Positions 60,791-64,000 of a stretch of DNA of 64,000 nucleotides are shown one piece after another (the stretch's first letter is position 1; each line of letters starts with the position of its first letter). Under the pieces are notes generated by a model. The model ran no database searches. It was not told the DNA's origin and was given only the letters and a program-made list of their open reading frames with translations. The stretch is from Shimia sp049116215 (GTDB lineage Bacteria > Pseudomonadota > Alphaproteobacteria > Rhodobacterales > Rhodobacteraceae), in NCBI RefSeq assembly GCF_049116215.1, contig NZ_JAGDZB010000001.1:310001-374000 (forward strand), written 5' to 3'. Both the position numbers and the translations under genes were made by a program.

Positions 60791-61906
60791 TTAGTTGGGA
60801 CGCGCCGCCATTTCTGCACGAATTTGCTGACGCAGAAGGTCAATTGGCACCTTCTTGCCTTCGTGTTTGTAAGACCAGTAGGTCCAGCCGTTACAGCTAG
60901 GCGCACCTTCCAGATGCGCACCGACCTGGTGGATGGAGCCTTTGATGTCGTCACCAATCAGCGTGCCGTCCGCACGGACTTTGGCTTTGTGACGGCCATT
61001 CAAGGAATACAGCTCTTCGCCCGGACGCAACATGCCACGCTCGACCAGTTGGCCAAACGGCACCCGTGGTTCGGCGCGTTTGGAGGCGGTCACGGTCAGC
61101 GCTTCGCGGTCAAACTTGCGCACGCGCTTGAGGCGTTTTTCGGCCACTTTACGATAGGCCGCTTCACGCTCGATGCCGATGTACTCACGGCCCAGCATTT
61201 TGGCGACGGCGCCGGTGGTGCCGGTGCCAAAGAACGGATCGAGGATCACGTCACCTGGGTTGGTCGAGCCAACCAGCACGCGATGCAACAGGCTTTCCGG
61301 TTTCTGCGTTGGATGCGCCTTGTCACCATTGTCGTCTTTCAGACGCTCGTGGCCGGTGCAAATTGGCAGCACCCAGTCAGAGCGCATCTGAATGCCTTCG
61401 TTGAGCGATTTGAGCGCTTCGTAGTTGAAGGTGTATTTGGCGCCTTCGGATTTGGAAGCCCAAATCATGGTTTCATGCGCGTTTGTGAAGCGTTTGCCAC
61501 GGAAATTTGGCATTGGGTTGGACTTGCGCCAGACCACATCGTTCAGAATCCAGAAGCCCTGGTTCTGCAATTCCGCGCCCATGCGGAACACGTTGTGGTA
61601 GGAACCGATCACCCAGATCGCCCCGTTGGGTTTGAGAAGACGGCGCGCCGCCTTCAGCCATTCGCGTGTGAACTTGTCATACGCGGCGAAACTCGAAAAC
61701 TGGTCCCACTCATCATCAACCGCGTCCACTTTGGAATTATCCGGACGGTGCAGATCGCCTTTTAACTGAAGGTTATAGGGCGGGTCTGCGAAGATCAGGT
61801 CGATGGAGTTTTCAGGCAGACTGTTCATCACTTCGATACAGTCGCCGGACAATATACTATTGATCGGGAGCGCGGATGCGCCCTTCGCTTTGGTCATCGT
61901 TTTCAT
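60791..61906 (-). CDS. ccrM: Cell-cycle DNA methyltransferase CcrM (GANTC adenine N6)
   Basis: A 371-residue beta-class N6-adenine methyltransferase. The catalytic motif is ADPPYNLQLKGDL near residue 40, motif I (SAM binding) is ILDPFFGTGTTGAVAK near residue 220, and the C-terminal non-specific DNA-binding domain ends in YWSYKHEGKKVPIDLLRQQI, typical of CcrM. It methylates GANTC sites and paces the alphaproteobacterial cell cycle. ATG 61906 has GAGG 6 nt upstream; 61918 and 61897 are poorer. It lies beside rnhB, the usual arrangement. Confidence 0.95.
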   Translation of the reverse strand: MKTMTKAKGASALPINSILSGDCIEVMNSLPENSIDLIFADPPYNLQLKGDLHRPDNSKVDAVDDEWDQFSSFAAYDKFTREWLKAARRLLKPNGAIWVIGSYHNVFRMGAELQNQGFWILNDVVWRKSNPMPNFRGKRFTNAHETMIWASKSEGAKYTFNYEALKSLNEGIQMRSDWVLPICTGHERLKDDNGDKAHPTQKPESLLHRVLVGSTNPGDVILDPFFGTGTTGAVAKMLGREYIGIEREAAYRKVAEKRLKRVRKFDREALTVTASKRAEPRVPFGQLVERGMLRPGEELYSLNGRHKAKVRADGTLIGDDIKGSIHQVGAHLEGAPSCNGWTYWSYKHEGKKVPIDLLRQQIRAEMAARPN

Positions 61907-61948
61907 TCTCTGCCTCATTACGGCGCGGTTTTTTTAGTGCGCTCGTTA

Positions 61949-62001
61949 TGTGGATAAGTTTGAGTCAAACACGATTCGGCGTCAATTTCTTTTTTTGAAT
62001 C
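61949..62001 (-). promoter_or_regulatory. ccrM control region: DnaA box and three GANTC sites
   Basis: The 101-bp gap before ccrM holds GAGTC (61962-61966), GATTC (61973-61977) and GAATC (61997-62001), each a CcrM target, and a perfect DnaA box TTATCCACA on the minus strand (61949-61957). This would allow methylation and DnaA to time ccrM transcription. Confidence 0.7.
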
Positions 62002-62007
62002 AGCGAG

Positions 62008-62643
62008 TTAGTTTTTCGCTTGATACAAGATATTGTGCACAGGCTTAAACGAACGCCTATGATGTGGGGTCACGCCCAGTTGCACCAATGCCTCTCTGTG
62101 CTTTTTGGACGGGTATCCGGCGTTTGTTTCCCATCCGTAACCAGGGAACTGTTGCGCCAAATCCATCATGATGCTGTCGCGCGCCGTTTTGGCGACAATA
62201 GATGCGGCGGAAATCGAGAGAGAGCGTGCATCCCCTTTCACGATTGCTTCAGGTGAAATTTGCAATCCAGACGGGATTAAATTGCCATCAATCAGCAGGT
62301 GATCGGGCGCCGCAGACAGCCCGGCGACGGCCCGCTCCATGGCGATGTGGCTGGCGCGCAGGATGTTGTGCTCATCAATTTCTTCGACCGTGCAATGCGC
62401 AATGCAGACATCAGCCACTTTCAGGATTTCTTCTGTCAGCGCTTCACGGCGTTTCGCAGTCAGTTTTTTGGAGTCGTTGAGGCCATCTGGGATGTTGTTG
62501 GGATCCAGCACCACCGCTGCGGCGGTCACCGGGCCGGCCAAAGGGCCACGCCCCACTTCGTCCACGCCGGCCACACGCGAAAAACCACGGGAAAAGGCTG
62601 CAGTCTCTAGTGAAAAATCGGGGGCTGTTTTCTCTTTTGTCAT
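62008..62643 (-). CDS. rnhB: Ribonuclease HII
   Basis: A 211-residue enzyme that cuts RNA in RNA-DNA hybrids, including single ribonucleotides misplaced in DNA. Hallmarks are VAGVDEVGRGPLAGPVTAAAV (the catalytic Asp-Glu), LNDSKKLTAKRREAL, LIDGN with its Asp, ISAASIVAKTARD, and YPSKKHREAL near the end. Upstream of ccrM in the same direction, 101 bp apart. AAGGTGG precedes the ATG. Confidence 0.95.
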   Translation of the reverse strand: MTKEKTAPDFSLETAAFSRGFSRVAGVDEVGRGPLAGPVTAAAVVLDPNNIPDGLNDSKKLTAKRREALTEEILKVADVCIAHCTVEEIDEHNILRASHIAMERAVAGLSAAPDHLLIDGNLIPSGLQISPEAIVKGDARSLSISAASIVAKTARDSIMMDLAQQFPGYGWETNAGYPSKKHREALVQLGVTPHHRRSFKPVHNILYQAKN

Positions 62644-62680
62644 GCCACCTTGAGAACCACCTCAGAGGCCTATGCGCAAG

Positions 62681-62712
62681 AAAAAAGCCGGGCAGCCCCT
62701 CGTCTGCCCGGC
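62681..62712 (-). terminator. Intrinsic terminator of the minus-strand secreted protein gene
   Basis: GCCGGGCA (62687-62694), 10-nt loop, TGCCCGGC (62705-62712), followed on the minus strand by TTTTTT (62686-62681). It lies between the stop at 62765 and rnhB. Confidence 0.85.
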
Positions 62713-62764
62713 CAGTTGCCGATCTTACTGTCGGCTTGCACACCGCTCGATGCCGGGGATCAGA

Positions 62765-63223
62765 TTAGCGCCAAACCACTTTGTAGCCGTTGTTGCTCAG
62801 GCATTGGCTTTTATAGCCAGCGATGCGGCCATTCACGCCTTTGCGTTTGAAGTAGCATTTCTCCGGCAGGCGATAGGCCGGGTATTGCGCGCGGAACAGG
62901 CAGCGCTGACCGTAGCCCTGAATGATGCGACCATTCTTGGCTTCAAACCGCTTGGCACAGTGACTTGGCAGCCAGGCTTTGTGCTTCTTCTTGGGTTTGT
63001 GACTCTTTTTGGGTTTCGGCTTTGTCACCGGCTTGGACACCACAGGTGCAGGGTCGGACTTCTTATGATCTGCCACAGCTGCACCAATCACGGCCAAAGC
63101 TGTCACACCAAACAGCAGCGCGGCGATGGCGTCCTCATCCATGGCGTTGGCGCGCGGTGCCGTCGCGCCGGTCAGTATGATGGCGATGCTCAATACAGAG
63201 GCGATAAACGATTTGGAAGTCAT
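62765..63223 (-). CDS. Secreted Lys/Pro-rich hypothetical protein
   Basis: A 152-residue protein I do not recognise. It has a signal peptide (FIASVLSIAIILTGATAPRANA), a second hydrophobic stretch (IAALLFGVTALAVIGAAVA) that could be a membrane anchor, a Lys/Pro linker (KPVTKPKPKKSHKPKKKHK) and a C-terminal domain with four cysteines (CAKRFEAKNGRIIQGYGQRC, and two in YFKRKGVNGRIAGYKSQC) that likely form disulphides. The basic linker may bind acidic surfaces or polymers; this is inference. It diverges from the next gene. Confidence 0.6.
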   Translation of the reverse strand: MTSKSFIASVLSIAIILTGATAPRANAMDEDAIAALLFGVTALAVIGAAVADHKKSDPAPVVSKPVTKPKPKKSHKPKKKHKAWLPSHCAKRFEAKNGRIIQGYGQRCLFRAQYPAYRLPEKCYFKRKGVNGRIAGYKSQCLSNNGYKVVWR

Positions 63224-63391
63224 GGCGATATCCTGTTTTTAGAATGTTGCCCGGGCTGTGCGCCGGTTTGCCCATCCGTTTTCGCCTCAACTCCAAAAAT
63301 CTCACAATATCAGCACCTTGATATGAGATATCAGACCCGCAAACCAACTTGGTTATTGAATAACAGACACGATTTGCGCCAAAGTCGGCTC

Positions 63392-63694
63392 ATGAAACAG
63401 CTCATGACATATAGCCTCTGTATTGGCGCTCTTGTTGCGGCCCTCGCAGCCCCAGGTGCTGCACTCGCCGCCGACTGCTACGCCGATTACAAAGCCAAGA
63501 AAGACGCCCCGTTGCGCCTGCATTACGGTGTGATCGATCTCAAAAACGGCTGTGATGCCGGATCCGCAAAGCAAGAAGTTGCCGCCCGAATTGGGAAAGA
63601 CGGTTGGACCTTGTTAAACGTACTCTCGGTGTTTGACGCTTCAGAGCTCTCCGGAAAGGAAGACAGTGCAGGACAATTCTACCTCCGTTATTGA
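63392..63694 (+). CDS. Small secreted protein, unknown function
   Basis: A 100-residue protein with a signal peptide (SLCIGALVAALAAPGAALA) and a short mature part with two cysteines (DCYADYKAKKDAPLRLHYG and NGCDAGSA) and an alpha/beta pattern ending GKDGWTLLNVLSVFD. It resembles small periplasmic proteins seen in Rhodobacterales but I cannot name it. The next gene starts inside its 3' end, so expression is coupled. Confidence 0.65.
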   Translation: MKQLMTYSLCIGALVAALAAPGAALAADCYADYKAKKDAPLRLHYGVIDLKNGCDAGSAKQEVAARIGKDGWTLLNVLSVFDASELSGKEDSAGQFYLRY

Positions 63695-64000
63695 AACGCG
63701 GCGCAGCGGTGGGCGGATCGTGACACTGGGGATTGGGGCAATTGTCCTGATCCTTTTGGCCTGTGCGGCGCTGTTGCTGCTGACCTTGCCGGATGCCAAT
63801 GCCTTTAATGCGCGCGTCGAGGCCCTGTTTCTGGCCAATGACGACCTGACCGGTCAGGCAGAAATCAAACTTCTGGAAATCCTCGCGCAATCCGGCACCG
63901 CCTTTGCCGACACTTTGGCCAGCTATCGCATGGTGATCCTGGTGCTGCTGGTGTTTGCCACCGGCATGATGATTGCCGCGCTGGTGTTTCTTGTTGGTCT
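63666..64000 (+). CDS. Partial membrane protein, continues past the window
   Basis: A GTG at 63666, with GGAAAGGA 5 nt upstream, opens a frame that runs off the window after 111 residues. Two hydrophobic segments (IVTLGIGAIVLILLACAALLLL near residue 18 and MVILVLLVFATGMMIAALVFLVG near residue 90) flank a periplasmic or cytosolic loop of about 45 residues. It overlaps the small secreted protein gene by 29 bp. The product cannot be named from this fragment. Confidence 0.6.
   Translation, partial: MQDNSTSVIETRRSGGRIVTLGIGAIVLILLACAALLLLTLPDANAFNARVEALFLANDDLTGQAEIKLLEILAQSGTAFADTLASYRMVILVLLVFATGMMIAALVFLVG

Noticed and set aside
1..64000. CRISPR arrays, insertion sequences, prophage, tRNA or rRNA genes
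   Set aside because: No regularly spaced repeats, transposase or integrase motifs, or tRNA TPsiC-like segments were seen in any gap.

Overview
The window reads as ordinary chromosome from an alphaproteobacterium of the Rhodobacterales, most likely a marine member of the Roseobacter group. The reasons are the gene families present (CcrM next to RNase HII, DUF2125, DUF3576, DUF4170, Alph_Pro_TM, LptE-HolA behind LeuS, two GcvT-type dimethylglycine dehydrogenase-like enzymes), the high-GC coding style, and the regulatory sites (a GANTC cluster, an Irr-type box, an FnrL-type box). I found no rRNA, tRNA, insertion sequence, phage gene or CRISPR array.

Layout. 75-2117: an NTF2-like protein, an SGNH hydrolase and RarD. 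2226-8781 (minus): a probable operon for methylated-amine catabolism (XRE-cupin regulator, GFA protein, LysE exporter, two FAD/GcvT demethylating dehydrogenases). 8926-11847: error-prone polymerase DnaE2, reading away from that operon and apparently lacking the C-terminal OB domain. 11939-21354: small-molecule and RNA modification genes (APH-like kinase, two methyltransferases, amidase, UbiH-like hydroxylase, Trm112-like, LON domain, CnoX-like thioredoxin, ExoIII). 21355-22252: a candidate FnrL-controlled small RNA and an OmpR-type regulator. 22416-27845: RibA, an L,D-transpeptidase-like protein, YggS, a major porin, a DUF3576 lipoprotein and a glycosyltransferase. 28034-32131: leuS-lptE-holA. 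32219-41195: GST, flavoprotein, MscS channel, D-lactate dehydrogenase, short crotonase, DUF2125, class IV aminotransferase, UspA. 41292-42865: nfuA-tsaB-rimI. 43036-48147: a BMP-type nucleoside ABC importer with an embedded NTF2-like protein. 48333-55564: TauE/Alph_Pro_TM, PmbA, IMPase, glutamine amidotransferase, and DUF4170-kdtA-lpxK. 55587-64000: DsbA, DciA-like, MutY, AlkB-like hydroxylase, adenylate cyclase, CcrM, RNase HII and small secreted proteins.

The most interesting signals lie in intergenic DNA. They are: (1) a compact small-RNA-like locus at 21379-21457 with a perfect FNR-type box upstream, a 5' hairpin, an anti-Shine-Dalgarno-like CCTCCC stretch and a strong terminator; (2) a ccrM leader carrying three GANTC sites and a perfect DnaA box; (3) a near-perfect Irr box before nfuA; (4) a three-half-site operator with 12-bp periodicity before the nucleoside importer; (5) repeated AATTTCAC elements plus a LexA-like box between the demethylation operon and dnaE2; and (6) a four-copy intergenic repeat found at gene 3' ends. 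All functions were assigned by reading motifs and gene order by eye; no database search was run.
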